Of a DNA stretch of 64,000 bases, positions 43,301 through 54,556 are shown piece after piece (the first letter of the stretch is position 1; each line of letters opens with the position of its first letter). The DNA comes from Durusdinium trenchii (taxonomy: Eukaryota > Sar > Dinophyceae > Suessiales > Symbiodiniaceae): assembly GCA_963970005.1 (NCBI GenBank), contig CAXAMN010025695.1:555621-619620 (forward strand), written 5' to 3'. Below the pieces are notes generated by a model. It was not told where the DNA came from. It did not search any database and saw nothing but the letters and a program-made list of their open reading frames with translations. The translations under genes were made by a program, and so were the position numbers.

Positions 43301-43410
43301 GGAGCTCAAGCTCCGCGATGGGCGTGTACTTGGACGATGGCCGCGGTGGAGCATTCTGTACAACGATGAAGTTGTTCCATTTGGGTATCCAACTCTGGTG
43401 CCCAGCAGAG
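43301..43410 (+). CDS. Gene D, probable exon before motif IX (ILYNDEVVP)
   Basis: Between CACTGAG and AGCAGAG|GT it reads ELKLRDGRVLGRWPRW then SILYNDEVVPFGYPTLVPSR. The phase does not close directly with 43722, so a short exon may intervene. A minus-strand frame covers the same bases but has no splice support. Confidence 0.42.
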
Positions 43411-43721
43411 GTGGGATTGCTGTATGATTCCATGACACAGGACACATGTTTTCCAGTTGGTAGTTGAAGACGATGCTGATGCCAATCACCGATGTCTAGT
43501 CTATGATAGATTTCTATTAGTCTGCCAAGACTTGTACAAATGCCATACTCATATGAGATGATATACATGGGTGCAGCATGCAATACTATTAGCAGCATGC
43601 AGTACTTTGACATTACACTGACTGGTACATTCTGCACAGTCCAGTACAGTATCTTTGTGAAGCCAAATCCGTTTGTTTACACACCCCTTCAAACTGCCAT
43701 TGCAAGTAAAGTCACCTCCAG

Positions 43722-43824
43722 GCGTTGATGGCAGCACAAGGATTTGACCCAGAAGATTTCGTATGGGGAAATCCAGAGTTGGACGCGCGGAGCAGCTTGT
43801 ACGGCAAGATTTGCAAGATGGCAG
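43722..43824 (+). CDS. Gene D, motif IX exon
   Basis: A 103-bp exon from CTCCAG to GATGGCAG|GC. It reads ALMAAQGFDPEDFVWGNPEL then DARSSLYGKICKMA. LMAAQGF resembles motif IX (RE...LQGFP). The GC-AG intron 43825-44287 joins the split Gly codon exactly to GNAM in the next exon. Phase and motif agree. Confidence 0.62.
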
Positions 43825-44287
43825 GCGCGGCGGCACTGCTGTCCGTTTCACGCAATGTCCCAAAGCTGGAAACTGAAGCACTGTAAAACTAAACCGTAAA
43901 CAATAACTGAATGAATGAACGAATGACTTGTGACTCACATCACATCTCCCATATAACTTATAACTGTGTGTCTGTGTGTATGACTCAGGACTCATTTAGT
44001 CATATCATATGAGCCATGTGACATGTGAATCATATGATAATATGACGTGACCTGACATAATGTCAAGTCTGTCAAGTCATGTCCAAATCATAAATTATTG
44101 CGCTGTGCTGTGCTTTACAAATGGTGTAACTGTATGTGGCTGTGTGTATGACATTACATTGGAATCATCCGATTTCGTCCAAGCGGGAGGAGCTTTGGCT
44201 TTTTCATTTCCATCTCACTGCTGATTGATTTACAACATCCCAGACTCTGCCAAACTGAGACTCATTTTCAATTTGCCTTTCTGTCAG

Positions 44288-44362
44288 GAAATGCCATGAC
44301 CACAAGTGTGGTCGGAGCATGCCTCATGGGCATCGTCATTTATGCCTTGCCCGTGCACAATG
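44288..44362 (+). CDS. Gene D, motif X exon
   Basis: A 75-bp exon from CTGTCAG to CACAATG|GT, reading NAMTTSVVGACLMGIVIYAL then PVHN. With the preceding exon it gives KMAGNAMTTSVVGA, a clear motif X (GNA..P.V...), which completes the SAM pocket. The phase is exact on both sides. Confidence 0.66.
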
Positions 44363-44425
44363 GTCAGCCACTTTGCAGAAGCGCAAACAGACTGACTGAC
44401 TGACTGGTTTCTTTTGTGTTGGCAG

Positions 44426-44481
44426 TAGTGCTAGAGGGAAGCCGGATCTCTTACGAGTCTTGGGGGTTTTGCAAGGCCGAG
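44426..44481 (+). CDS. Gene D, exon after motif X
   Basis: A 56-bp exon between TTGGCAG and GCCGAG|GT reading VLEGSRISYESWGFCKAE. Two leading bases complete the split Val codon from 44362; it ends in phase 0. Confidence 0.5.
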
Positions 44482-44548
44482 GTCAGTCTTTTCGATTGCA
44501 TTCAGGGTTCTGAATTGAGAAGTGTGTAACGTGTATATTTTCTGACAG

Positions 44549-44569
44549 CTTTTGGGACATGTAGTCCAG
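44549..44569 (+). CDS. Gene D, 21-bp micro-exon
   Basis: Exactly seven codons (LLGHVVQ) between TCTGACAG and GTCCAG|GT, phase 0 on both sides and matching 44481. Short but fully consistent. Confidence 0.4.
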
Positions 44570-45192
44570 GTACTAGGTACAGGCACACAGTTCCAAATAC
44601 AGTTTGACAAATCCAAAGACCCAAGCGAAACATACAAACACCAAGACCGGGTACATTTATATGTCCTGTACATGCATGGTGTTTGTCTCGGACCCAGGGT
44701 GCACTGACAGCCTTGGGTGTGTTAGTTTTGGATCTGCAAACTTAAGGTAGGCAACCCTCATGAGTCCATGAGAGTGTGGACGCTGAAGGCCCGAAGGTTG
44801 CTAACCACAAACGGATGGACGAGGCTGTGTGACTGTGACTGTGACAGGAAAAACATAATCCAATTTCCATGACCCATTGAACCTTTGCAAACAAAGACTA
44901 AAGAAACCAATGAGGGAAGACTGTAACTTGACCAGTTATGTGGTTGCTCGACCTCATGTCTATCTGACTGTCTACATGTCTGTCTATGTGAGACACAGAC
45001 ACGGTTTGAGAGTGATTTTATGATATTTTATGTAGTGTCATCGTCATCGAGAAGAGTCCCCCCAAAATCTCGAAATGATATGCTATGCTATGTCATGTTG
45101 TTTTTGTTGACATGTCAGAGTCTGTCAGAGTGCCATTTTGTGTTATACAGACTGAGACTGTATTTTATGTGCCATCGATTTTCTACAAACAG
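44570..45192. other. Mostly non-coding; one possible exon near 44700-44750
   Basis: A stretch after CCCAG at about 44699 reads CTDSLGCVSFGSANLR to an AAG|GT. It might continue gene D, but its phase needs another exon. Otherwise low complexity. Confidence 0.35.
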
Positions 45193-45523
45193 AGCTGCAC
45201 ACCAAGTGAATCTAAGGCCATTGAAGACGATCGCTCCTCCACCCGCCATGGAGGTACTGTACGATTCACCAACCACGACTGGCAGTGGGATTGGTACTGA
45301 TGAAACCTCCGATTCCGATGAAGTCTCAAGTGGAGATGCTGAACATGGACACAGTGGACTTCCACACACACCCATTGCCAGTGACGGAGAGAAAACCTTG
45401 ATCCTGGGCCAGAGTGAGACTGAAGATTCTGACTCTGACACCTCTGCATACTCTGCAGGCGGTTCCAGGTGGTTTGTCCCCCGACCGCACTTTGGTCGCG
45501 CTATGTTTAAAGGAATGAGATAG
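45193..45523 (+). CDS. Gene F (or gene D tail), acidic Ser/Asp exon
   Basis: After ACAAACAG the plus strand reads AHQVNLRPLKTIAPPPAM, then EVLYDSPTTTGSGIGTDETS, then DSDEVSSGDAEHGHSGLP and a further Asp/Ser run. The frame stops at 45523, but donors at 45459 (CTGCAG|GC) and at TTCCAG|GT nearby could end it sooner. The MEVLYDS Met may be the start of a separate gene. Disordered and acidic, typical of nuclear-protein linkers. Confidence 0.5.
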
Positions 45524-47239
45524 CTTTGTTCCTGCCACCGGAGCCGGAGCGCAGCTCTGTAGGCCGTGGCCTGATTGGGAGGCCAAAGGTGTGACTCTGC
45601 TCCCTAGATAAGCAGGGGCGGCGTTGCATTCGTATATGTCAGCCAGGGTCAAAGGCTAAACTAAACTCGTGGAATAACAAGATTTTTCAGTTTTTCAGAT
45701 TTGATTTAGTATCGAATTAAACGATTCAATTGGTGTTGTAGTCGCAGTCGTAGTTATAGTTGCATGGATGGTGTTTTTGATGCCCTTGTTTGAGAGGCCT
45801 TTGACAGCTTAGTGCTTGGGGCTTGTCTTTTGCACAAAGACTCAGCTAACCAGGGCCAAGGGGTTGCGTCAAAACCAACCAAGGTTTTGCGGCTTTTGCG
45901 ATGAAAAGAAAATTGTCCCAGGCACTCTACTGTGAAAGCATTCTAGAAATAATCTGAATCTGAATCTGAAGTGAAGTCTTGTTTGGTATCTCATTATCAT
46001 TGTGATAGTGTCACGAGTCACAATCTAGTTCATCATTGATCAATTCAATTGGTGCTGCTAGTGCTGTCAGCGCGAGTAACTAAATAGAGAGAGACAGTGA
46101 CACAGACTACCGATGAGAATCAAGCTTATCACGCAAACTGGGTCCGATGGTTCTTTTGCATTAGCTGTAATTGGACTTGTCCTGAATGTTGTGCAGTGGC
46201 TCTACCCTCCCCTGGCAGCATTGCTTCGCTTTTGACCTTCTGCTAGCGTGACCTTTCGCTATGTGCGGGGAGCATGGGGAGGCTCCGTGTGAGAAGGATG
46301 CTTGCAACCTCTGTGAGCAAATATTCGGAACAGTTGATCGAGAACCTTGGCAGCACTTGTGCCACATTGGTAGTTGTAAAGTTGTAAATTGATAGCCGAT
46401 AGCCAGCCGCAGCGTAATGCCAAATGAATGAGTGTTTGAACAGGTGGTGTTGTGTGAAGTGAAGATTGACTGACAGTCCATGTCACTCATTCATCAGAGA
46501 TCATTCACAGTAAGGATTGAGGATGATTTTAAGCTAGCTAGTAACAGTGACACTCAGGAAACCACAAGTACCTGGTACCTGGCAATAAGTATTAGTACAG
46601 TATTACAATTACAGTCTCAGTTACAGTACTACTGCTACTGTAATACTATTACTGTAACTGTATTACTACAGTACTACAGTATACTACAGTACTACAGTGT
46701 TTGTACACACACACAAAAGTATCTCAGCACTTCCAGCTCTTCCTGCATTTTTGTTTAATTTATATATATATACAGTTATATAAACATTATTGTCGTATTC
46801 ATTTATATATTTATATACTGTTATATACTATTTTTATATATATAAATAGCTATAAATATATTGTATGTAATATTTTTATAATTTGTTATATATGAATATG
46901 AATATGTAACATCCGACTGTATCTGTACCATATCATATCTGAGGATTGCCCTGAAGGAGGAAACATTTTGGTCACTCGCGTGAAGAACCACTCCAACTCT
47001 TGCTGTTCTTGCTTCTACTGTCAGAGGGGAAGCTTTCCTGGCATGAAGCAGGGCGAGTTGGCTGACGGAGTCAAAACCCATAGCAAAGTTGGAGAGAAGC
47101 ATCTCAGCAGCATCTCTGGTTTGATTTCTTTTACGCCTCACTCAGTAGTGAGAGTGCAACCTCTCTCGAGTCTCAATCCTTTGCGACTGTTTGTGAATTT
47201 CACTGGGAAGTTGAATGAAGTTCTGACGGGTGTGCTTAG
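45524..47239. other. No confident exon
   Basis: AT-rich, with (TACTG)n words near 46600-46700 and TATA tracts near 46760-46900. Open frames on both strands at 46940-47130 lack splice support. Confidence 0.45.
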
Positions 47240-47369
47240 GTTTTTCTCTTTGCGGAAGACGCTGGTCGTTGAGAAGTACAACCACCCGGATCGCAGGATG
47301 CGCCACCCCAAAGTTGACTACCAGGAGCTTGTTCGACGTTCCGAGGAGGACTATGTAGACTTTCAACAG
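47240..47369 (+). CDS. Gene F, basic exon
   Basis: From TGCTTAG to CAACAG|GC, reading FFSLRKTLVVEKYNHPDRRM then RHPKVDYQELVRRSEEDYVD. It ends phase 0 and joins 48314 in phase. Charged, probably helical. No family. Confidence 0.5.
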
Positions 47370-47820
47370 GCCTGAAAGGTGGGCAGGTGTATGAGCATTC
47401 ATTAAGCGAACCTTGCACGCACCTCACTCTCCTCGACTGAAAGGTTCATGTTAAGCCGTACTTTCAGCAACAATCCAGGATCATCCAGGATAAATCATCA
47501 GCAGTCTATGACTATGTCACATTCACATAACTCACATGTCACATGTGACATGTCACGACATGTCACATAACTACATACCACCATGGACCATGCCATACCG
47601 TACCACACAAGTAAGTCACAGTAAGTCACTCGTCACATATCCATGTTTCATATTACATGTTACGTATTCAGAATATTATTGTGTCTGCAGACTGTCTGAG
47701 TCATATGATTGTGTCATAACACAACATATGATTCAAATGAATCATATCATATGAATATGAATATGAATCAAATCATATGGTCATGAGTCATGAGTCATAA
47801 GGCTGTAGTCTGCGTCTCCA

Positions 47821-47860
<40 letters not shown>

Positions 47861-48313
47861 TGCCTTGTTGAATTGAAACGTTTGTTTTGGGTGATCACTG
47901 ATCAGTTACAAGTGCACTGCATTCTCTTCAGGCTCTTCAAAATGGGATTGGGCCGCCGGAATCACAAACATCTAACCCATCTAACTTTATCTAACTTCTA
48001 ACTTCTAACTAACAATAATACAATATTTCATATTCTGATGCTCAATATTTAGATTAGATTAGAGGCCTTTTTTAAACTGTAGTTGTATTACTGTATTATA
48101 TTATAATGACTAGACTGACTAGACTGACTATACTATACTGATACTGGACAGTATCAGGTAATACTAACATTTACATTCTGATGCACAGTCAGAACCAGGG
48201 TTGCTGGTTTTCTGTGGAAGAAAAAGATGGGTTGGGATAGCGTATATTATATGATAGGTGAAAGGATAGGATAGATAGGCTGTTACAAGACCACTGAATT
48301 CCACTGCCTGCAG

Positions 48314-48610
48314 GTTTCCAAGCTCGTCTCCTTGGAAGATTACCTGGCTAATCACCACCGCACTTCAAAGAAGTTCCGCACCCAAGCTGAAAGGCGCAAG
48401 TACCTGAAAGGCCTGGGGATCAAATTCATCAAGAACCCGACCACCAACGAGGATATGGTGGCAGTCGAAGGAGATCTTCAGATGTTGTCTGGAAAACGCT
48501 TGGCTGCCAGCAGAGTGAAGGAGCAGAAGCACGAGGCCAAGGAGGATGCCAAGGATGCTTTTGAGAAGTCCAAGGGTGCTGTGGATATGAGCAAGAATAT
48601 CACTCGCAAG
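48314..48610 (+). CDS. Gene F, Lys-rich exon
   Basis: From GCCTGCAG in phase 0: VSKLVSLEDYLANHHRTSKK, then FRTQAERRKYLKGLGIKFIK, then LAASRVKEQKHEAKEDAKDA, to CGCAAG|GC. Alternating Lys/Glu suggests a long charged helix. The frame would continue to a TGA at 48628 if unspliced. Confidence 0.55.
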
Positions 48611-49189
48611 GCGTGCCTCACGGTCTGAGCTGACAGCATGGCCCGGCTGTCAAGTCACATGATTTTCCAGTCTCCAGTCTCCAGTGCTTGTTCATGTGTT
48701 GAAGGACTATTTGGAGACTTCATAAATCCAACTCAATCATGTGAATCATGTGAGTCATGTGACATGTGCATTTGATGTGACATGTCACATGTTCCCAACA
48801 GTCAGCCAGTCATGTCCTTGATTTGTCCTTTTGAAATTATCTAAACGAACAAATTTGGGTTCAAGCCATTGTCCAGCTGTTATTCCGCTGTCAAGTCAAG
48901 TCATGCGCAGGTGAAAGTCCAATGTCCTCGTCCTGTGCTCTGCGTGAGCAGTTGCCTTTTGATGTTTGGTTGGTTCTGAATCCAATATCAATTGAGGCTC
49001 GCAGTGCCACTTGTCAGCTGCAAATGCTTTTTGCATTTTTGGTGTTTGTTGCACCGTGTTTGTAATGTAACTTAATGTAACTGTAATAGTCTTGAGTCTT
49101 GAGTCTTCAATCTTAGTAGTAATAACTACTGTAACTCTGTCGCGTCAAATACTATTAGTCTATTAGTCGAGTTTTATTAGTCTTGGTCT

Positions 49190-49330
49190 TGGTCTACGGT
49201 CTATCTATCTATCATCTATCATCTATCGGTTATCTATCTATCATTGAATCATATATGAATCGAATCATATCTATCTATCTATCATCTATCTATCTCTGTC
49301 TATCTGTCTGAAGTCTAGTCTGTCTATCTG
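49190..49330 (+). repeat. TCTA tetranucleotide array
   Basis: Interrupted (TCTA)n with ATCATCTA variants in a gene F intron. Confidence 0.9.
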
Positions 49331-49637
49331 TATAATGACACTCATAGACTCATAGACTCATTTATGTCACGGTCACTTGAGTCACTTCTCATGTCAATTG
49401 TGATGCCATGTGAAACCAATGTCGACTTGAGTCAGTCAGACAGACATTGTCAAAATTCGAAGTCAAGTCAAGCCAGCCATTCCTACACTTGGAGATACAC
49501 ACTTGCACTGCTACACTGTTTGTCTATCTCTCACTATCACGAGGAGACCCTGAACAGAACAAACTAGGAGCTGTGACCAACCACTTGGCTTACTTACTGT
49601 AATTGTATTGGTTGATTTAAATTAACATATTTTGCAG

Positions 49638-50379
49638 GGTCCCTGCCACCACGTCTTGCCCTCGCCGCCAGGAAGACATTCAAAAGGCCCAAGCCGCAGC
49701 TGAGTCGGACAACAACAGTGACTCGGAGTCTGGAGCGTCCAGTGGGACATCATCTGAATCGAGTTCGAGCTGGGGCTGCCAGAGTGAATCCTCGGGTGGC
49801 AAGCGTAAGAAGCTAGCGGCTGCAAAGAAAGCCCAGAATGCCAAAAGAGTCCGAGAATCCAAGGAGAAGGACTCGAAGAGGGATACGCAGGCCACGCCCG
49901 CACCCAAGGCCACCCCGGAGGGCAAGGGCTCTGCCAAAGCAAAGGCCAAGAGCGCTGCTGCCAAGGATGCCAAAGACAATGCCGTCTTGGAATCTGGGAA
50001 CAAGCTGCTCACTTTATTGCAAGAGTTGACATGTCCGGCAATGTGGCGCTCAGCAGTTCGAGCCACCGAAGTTGACAGGCGGCTTGGACGAGTGGCCCCT
50101 GTTTGCTCTGAACTGGAGGACGCTTCCAGTCAGGTTGAGGGTGAGAAGAAGGACAAAATGATCGAGTTGCGAAAGAAAATCTATGCAGAGTCTGAGCGCG
50201 TCAGCTCCTTGAAGGAGGTTTGCAAGTGCATCCGCGGCAGTACTGCTGAGGAGATGGCCCAGGAAGTTTCCACGAATGGCCACATCACGCACCATTATGG
50301 AGTTTGCCACGAGGCCATCATGGAGGCAGAGGGCACTCTGGTGGAGATGATCCAAATGATTGCCAAAAAGATCCTGGAC
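49638..50379 (+). CDS. Gene F, Ser/Lys-rich exon with helical domain
   Basis: From TTTTGCAG it reads an acidic/Ser segment (AESDNNSDSESGASSGTSSE), a Lys/Ala-rich segment (KRKKLAAAKKAQNAKRVRES), then a helical domain with NKLLTLLQELTCPAMWRSAV and EGTLVEMIQMIAKKILD. It ends at GGAC|GT. The frame is open upstream of the first ATG, which supports an internal exon. It looks like a nuclear protein with disordered linkers. Family unknown. Confidence 0.6.
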
Positions 50380-51226
50380 GTTTCTTGGTTATCTCAGTAT
50401 CCAACTCCAACTCCTTATGACTCCTTCCGTCCTGATTCCTTATCCTCATTATGAGTCTGTTACTTTTTGACAACTTCTAGAAGTCTAGAAGTTCTTCTAG
50501 TACCAGCTTGTTATTGTTACATTGTTACGTGTCACTGACTATACAAAGTTAACAACCTTTAAATCGTCTAGTCTAGTGTCTAGTGTTTTGCACTCACATG
50601 CTCAACTACAGTTGACATGTGCGTTTGACCCGGCGCGTGTGAAGAACCAAACTTTACCAAATCGAACAGTTCAAGCCTCAACCTGTGTATGTTACCTGCC
50701 TATGTTGCGTTAACGTTGCATTTAGATTTGATTTATTAATTTATTAATGATTCATGATTCATTCATACTGTACATAGTCCATATCATATAGTCTATAGTC
50801 TATAGTCTATAGTCCATAGTTTAATGTCTGTCGAACTGTCTAACTAACAGCCTGCAGCCTAACAAATATTACATTCCATATTGGTTCGGTTCATACAATT
50901 GGTTTTCTGATGTATGTATGAATGTTTATTTATATAAATTGATGCCATGTAACTGTACTAACTAACTGTACTTCTAATTTGTCATAGACTAGCCTCACTA
51001 TAAGAATAATAATTAGGCTTAAGCGGCTTAGGCTTAGGTTATTATATTAGGTTAGGTTAGATTAAGATTATTAAGTCAACCGATTACACATGGCTGATGT
51101 GAGGGCGCGAGACTGTTTCTACCGAGCCCACTGGAAGGTTGGGAAGGCGAGTCAAATGTGTTGGGCAATTGAAGCTATTGATGTTATGGCTTTTCATCTG
51201 AGGCTCCCGATTTCCTCTTCTTTAAG

Positions 51227-51473
51227 TTCCTGGCACTTGCAAACCCAAAGTCCTGTGCGGTGAACCTTGCAGAGCTGTTGGCGGTCCCTATTCCAGAAAA
51301 GCGGACAAACCTGTACCATCTTGCATTGAGAAAGGGTCAGCAGGCAGGAATTGAGTGCTTCTATGATCGCTTGAAGCAGCCTGGCGCTGTTGAATGGGTG
51401 AAAAAGCACTTGGATCCACAGCTTCAGGACTCGGATTTTTCTGATGAGCTGCGCTGGTTTCCTGTTCGCACTG
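51227..51473 (+). CDS. Gene F, exon
   Basis: A 247-bp exon from CTTTAAG to CGCACTG|GT, phase 0 in (matching 50379) and one base out. It reads LANPKSCAVNLAELLAVPIP, then EKRTNLYHLALRKGQQAGIE, then EWVKKHLDPQLQDSDFSDEL. Looks folded. No family. Confidence 0.55.
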
Positions 51474-51751
51474 GTTTGTGGCATGCCTTAGTTTTGATTC
51501 CTATGTCCAGCCAATTATGCTCTTAATACTGCTCTTAATCTTGATGGTTAATTTAAATACTTTGACTTTGACTGACTCTTTGACTCTGACTTCCACTTTA
51601 ACATCAAACCTCCAGCATTGGCAGGGTACAGTCACTATGGCATTTGAATTAGGATGATGAGTGAGGCGATAGCATTGATTGATAGGCTCCAACAAACGAA
51701 CAAGACAAGTCCAGTCGGACTAGTTTGAGTAGCCCGAGTCATTCCAGTTGA

Positions 51752-52000
51752 GGCTGCCTTCATCACTTGACAGTTCATCTTCCGCGGGCCTCTCTGACTA
51801 CAGCAACGTCAGTGGCTTTACAGCCCCCATCATGGTCGATTTGCAGAGAGTTTTCGCTTGTCTTGCAGTTGAATCCGGCACCACTCCAGATCGGAAGTAC
51901 CTGGCCAAGATTGCAAGTGGGAAGAACCAGTTCTCCTCCAAAATCACTTTGGCTATGTCATCACAAGGGTCATGGAGGCAGGTCACGAGTTGATTGTGAA
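51752..52000 (+). CDS. Gene F, probable exon, frame uncertain
   Basis: Two frames stay open. One reads GLSDYSNVSGFTAPIMVDLQ then KYLAKIASGKNQFSSKITLA and ends at AGGCAG|GT. The other fits the phase of 51473 after a TTGAG acceptor. Coding is likely, the frame is not settled. Confidence 0.38.
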
Positions 52001-52599
52001 AGGCGAAGGGATAGGCTGAGGTGTATGAGAGGCTACAACATTGTTTTGCCAAACTGGACAAGTTTCCAGGTTCAGTCATCAATATATGGCCGTCCCTTCA
52101 TTGATATTAAGATGTTGAATTCAGAACTACAGTAGATTGAACTGATTGAACTAGTTGAACTTCGAACTAGTATTCAAGACTCACTCAGTTTGAACAAGCA
52201 GGCAGGTAGTTGTGCAATACTTGCTCAGATGTTCAATGTTGAGACTTGCTCAGCTTAGACTTTGGAGTGTACCATACATTGGTTCATTCAACCACTCAAT
52301 GAATTAAGATTTGCTTTGTCAGAGTTACAGTATCGTTCATCCAGGAAGCCCTGTCAGTCATGAGTCCATGTACTGCCGAGTCATGAGTCATCTCATAAAT
52401 GCATGACAAGTCATGACTTTGCAGAATTTGACCAGACTTTATTGTACTGTACAGACTGTACTGCTTTACTTATGACTTATGATTTGATGACTCATGACTC
52501 ATGACTCTGACTGAAAAACAACGGAGTTCCACGATCAGAGTTTCCTGCCGCGTTTTAGTCACGCAACCACTCATTCGGCGACCCAGGCAATTGTGGAAT

Positions 52600-53115
52600 C
52601 AGGTGCTTTCCAACTACCGCGAAGTGGCAGCAACGGCTTTGACAGTGAAGGCCGGGACAAATGCTTTGGACATGGTCAGGAAGGTACTCAGCTGGGATCC
52701 TGCTAGCCTGCAGTCAGCATCCGTGGATGACTTGAGGGCGCACCACACCCATGTCATGAGTCTGTCAACCATGAAGGAGACAATCCGGCAGCTTGGTTGT
52801 GGCAAGGATGTGCCAGGAGCACAGGAAGGGCATGACAGCCTGGAAAGTGGCCGCTTGCAGTTGCTGGAGTTTGCCACCAAGCTATGCCCGAACTTTGACG
52901 AGATGGTGGCAGAGCTCCGTTCATGGGCCGACTCGCAAGCTCCAATTGACTTGGCCACGGCTGATGTCGCAACTACAGCAAACGCATGCCCCCGTGAGGC
53001 CTTGCAGCTGCCAGAGAGATTCGACCGTGGCAAAGCTGGTGGCTTCTTGTTTCGCTGCCACTTGACTGTCCAAAGTCCCATCCAGTGTGTGATCCGGTCT
53101 GGCCACACTTGTCCC
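52600..53115 (+). CDS. Gene F, helical exon
   Basis: Reads NQVLSNYREVAATALTVKAG, then VRKVLSWDPASLQSASVDDL, then LQLLEFATKLCPNFDEMVAE and a Thr/Ala-rich end. Strong coding composition against AT-rich flanks. Splice edges not fixed. No family. Confidence 0.52.
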
Positions 53116-53635
53116 AACCAACCACCCCTTCAGGGTTCGTGCTATTCCCACTGAACGTATAGCAGCCGGTCACTGATTCCCACATTGAAATTTTGCTGTA
53201 CATTCGCACAGCGCACACATCACACACCACTCATTTGGTCACTTGTTTACTCCAAAATATTGTTGGTTGTCGTCGTCGTCATAGTTAATAGTTAGCTATT
53301 GATTGGTTACTTGTTCATGATTCAGATTCAAATCATTTCCGTGTTGATTGCTTTAGGCTTTCTGATCCCTGATTCAAGTTGTCAAGGTTTGGCTAAGAAG
53401 CTCAGGCTGAGGTTCAAACACTTTCCTTCAGAAGTAGACCATTGTCCAACCTCCCACTGTTCTTTCAGGCCACCTTTCAGAACAATGGACAAATTGTGTG
53501 ACATTATGTGATGATATGTTATATATTTATAGTTTAGTTATGTGTTATGTGATGTGACATGTGACATGTGTTCCAATTTTGTTGACTTCACATTACATTA
53601 CAGTTACATTATCAATCAAAACATTTCCCCAGCGC

Positions 53636-54240
53636 TAGAAAATTAATTTAGGTCCCCTACTCAGTCCAGAATTAAATTTCTGGAATTAATTTGATATAAC
53701 TTTACATTCGCTGCTGGAGGGGGGGCATTTCAGGAGGTCAAAAATTAATTAACATGAGAGGATGTAAATCTGTGAGATCAGAATGCATGAGATGTGCTAG
53801 AAAACAGGGTCAATAAAACAACTAGTCATTTAGACCTGACACACCTGTCAATTATATAATTTTCTGCATTTGCGTGCTCAAATAGAAATGAGGAAGACGT
53901 TCAAAGATTATGAGGTAAAGAGAGAATGCATGATTGGGGGGTGGGTCAGTTGTCAACAGGTCCTTGATTTGTGGCTGCTCTTTGTTTGTGCGTTTTTTCT
54001 GGCAGAGATTTACAAGGCACAAAAATTAATCCAAGGTACCTCAATTAATTAACCGGTTCGCCCCCCCCCTCAGGATTGATTAGGCACACATAGCCAATTA
54101 ATTTTTAACATATTTTCCTTCAAAATTAATCAGCACCCGTTACAAGGGGTCAATTAATTAGCCTACCCCCCCCTTGATTAATTAATTAACCAATTGGGCA
54201 GGGCCCTCAGGGGGGGGGCCTGCCTAAGGCAGGGGCTATA
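53636..54240. repeat. AATTAATT-rich island with poly-C and poly-G runs
   Basis: AATTAATT or TTAATTAA occurs about a dozen times, interleaved with C or G runs of 7-9 bases (near 53720, 54060, 54165 and 54212). It sits in the last gene F intron and is unlike its surroundings. Confidence 0.75.
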
Positions 54241-54556
54241 TCAAAACATTACTTGTAACATTCATGTAATTAGTAATTATACTGTTGTTACTGTTACTGT
54301 TACTGTTACTTCGAGCTTGTAACTTGTAACTTGTAACGACTACCTACGTGCTTGTAAATTTGCTGTTAACTAACTACACAGCCGCAGCCACATTAACTTA
54401 CAACTCAGTTCAACTCCATTCCATATCCATTCCATAATCCACAATTCCATGTGTTCCAGTTGGTCCTGTTGTGTTTTGCGAGGGAGTGTCCCACTGTCCC
54501 ACTAGAAAGCATTGAACTGAGCTTTTGCCAGCGTTGGCATTGGTAGTCTTTATGAG

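Noticed and set aside
43233-43995. Minus-strand frames opposite gene D's 3' exons
   Set aside because: The plus-strand exons carry methyltransferase motifs IX and X with closing phases; the minus frames have neither.
49190-49330. Regular short repeats considered as a CRISPR array
   Set aside because: Tetranucleotide repeat without spacers; the genome is eukaryotic.
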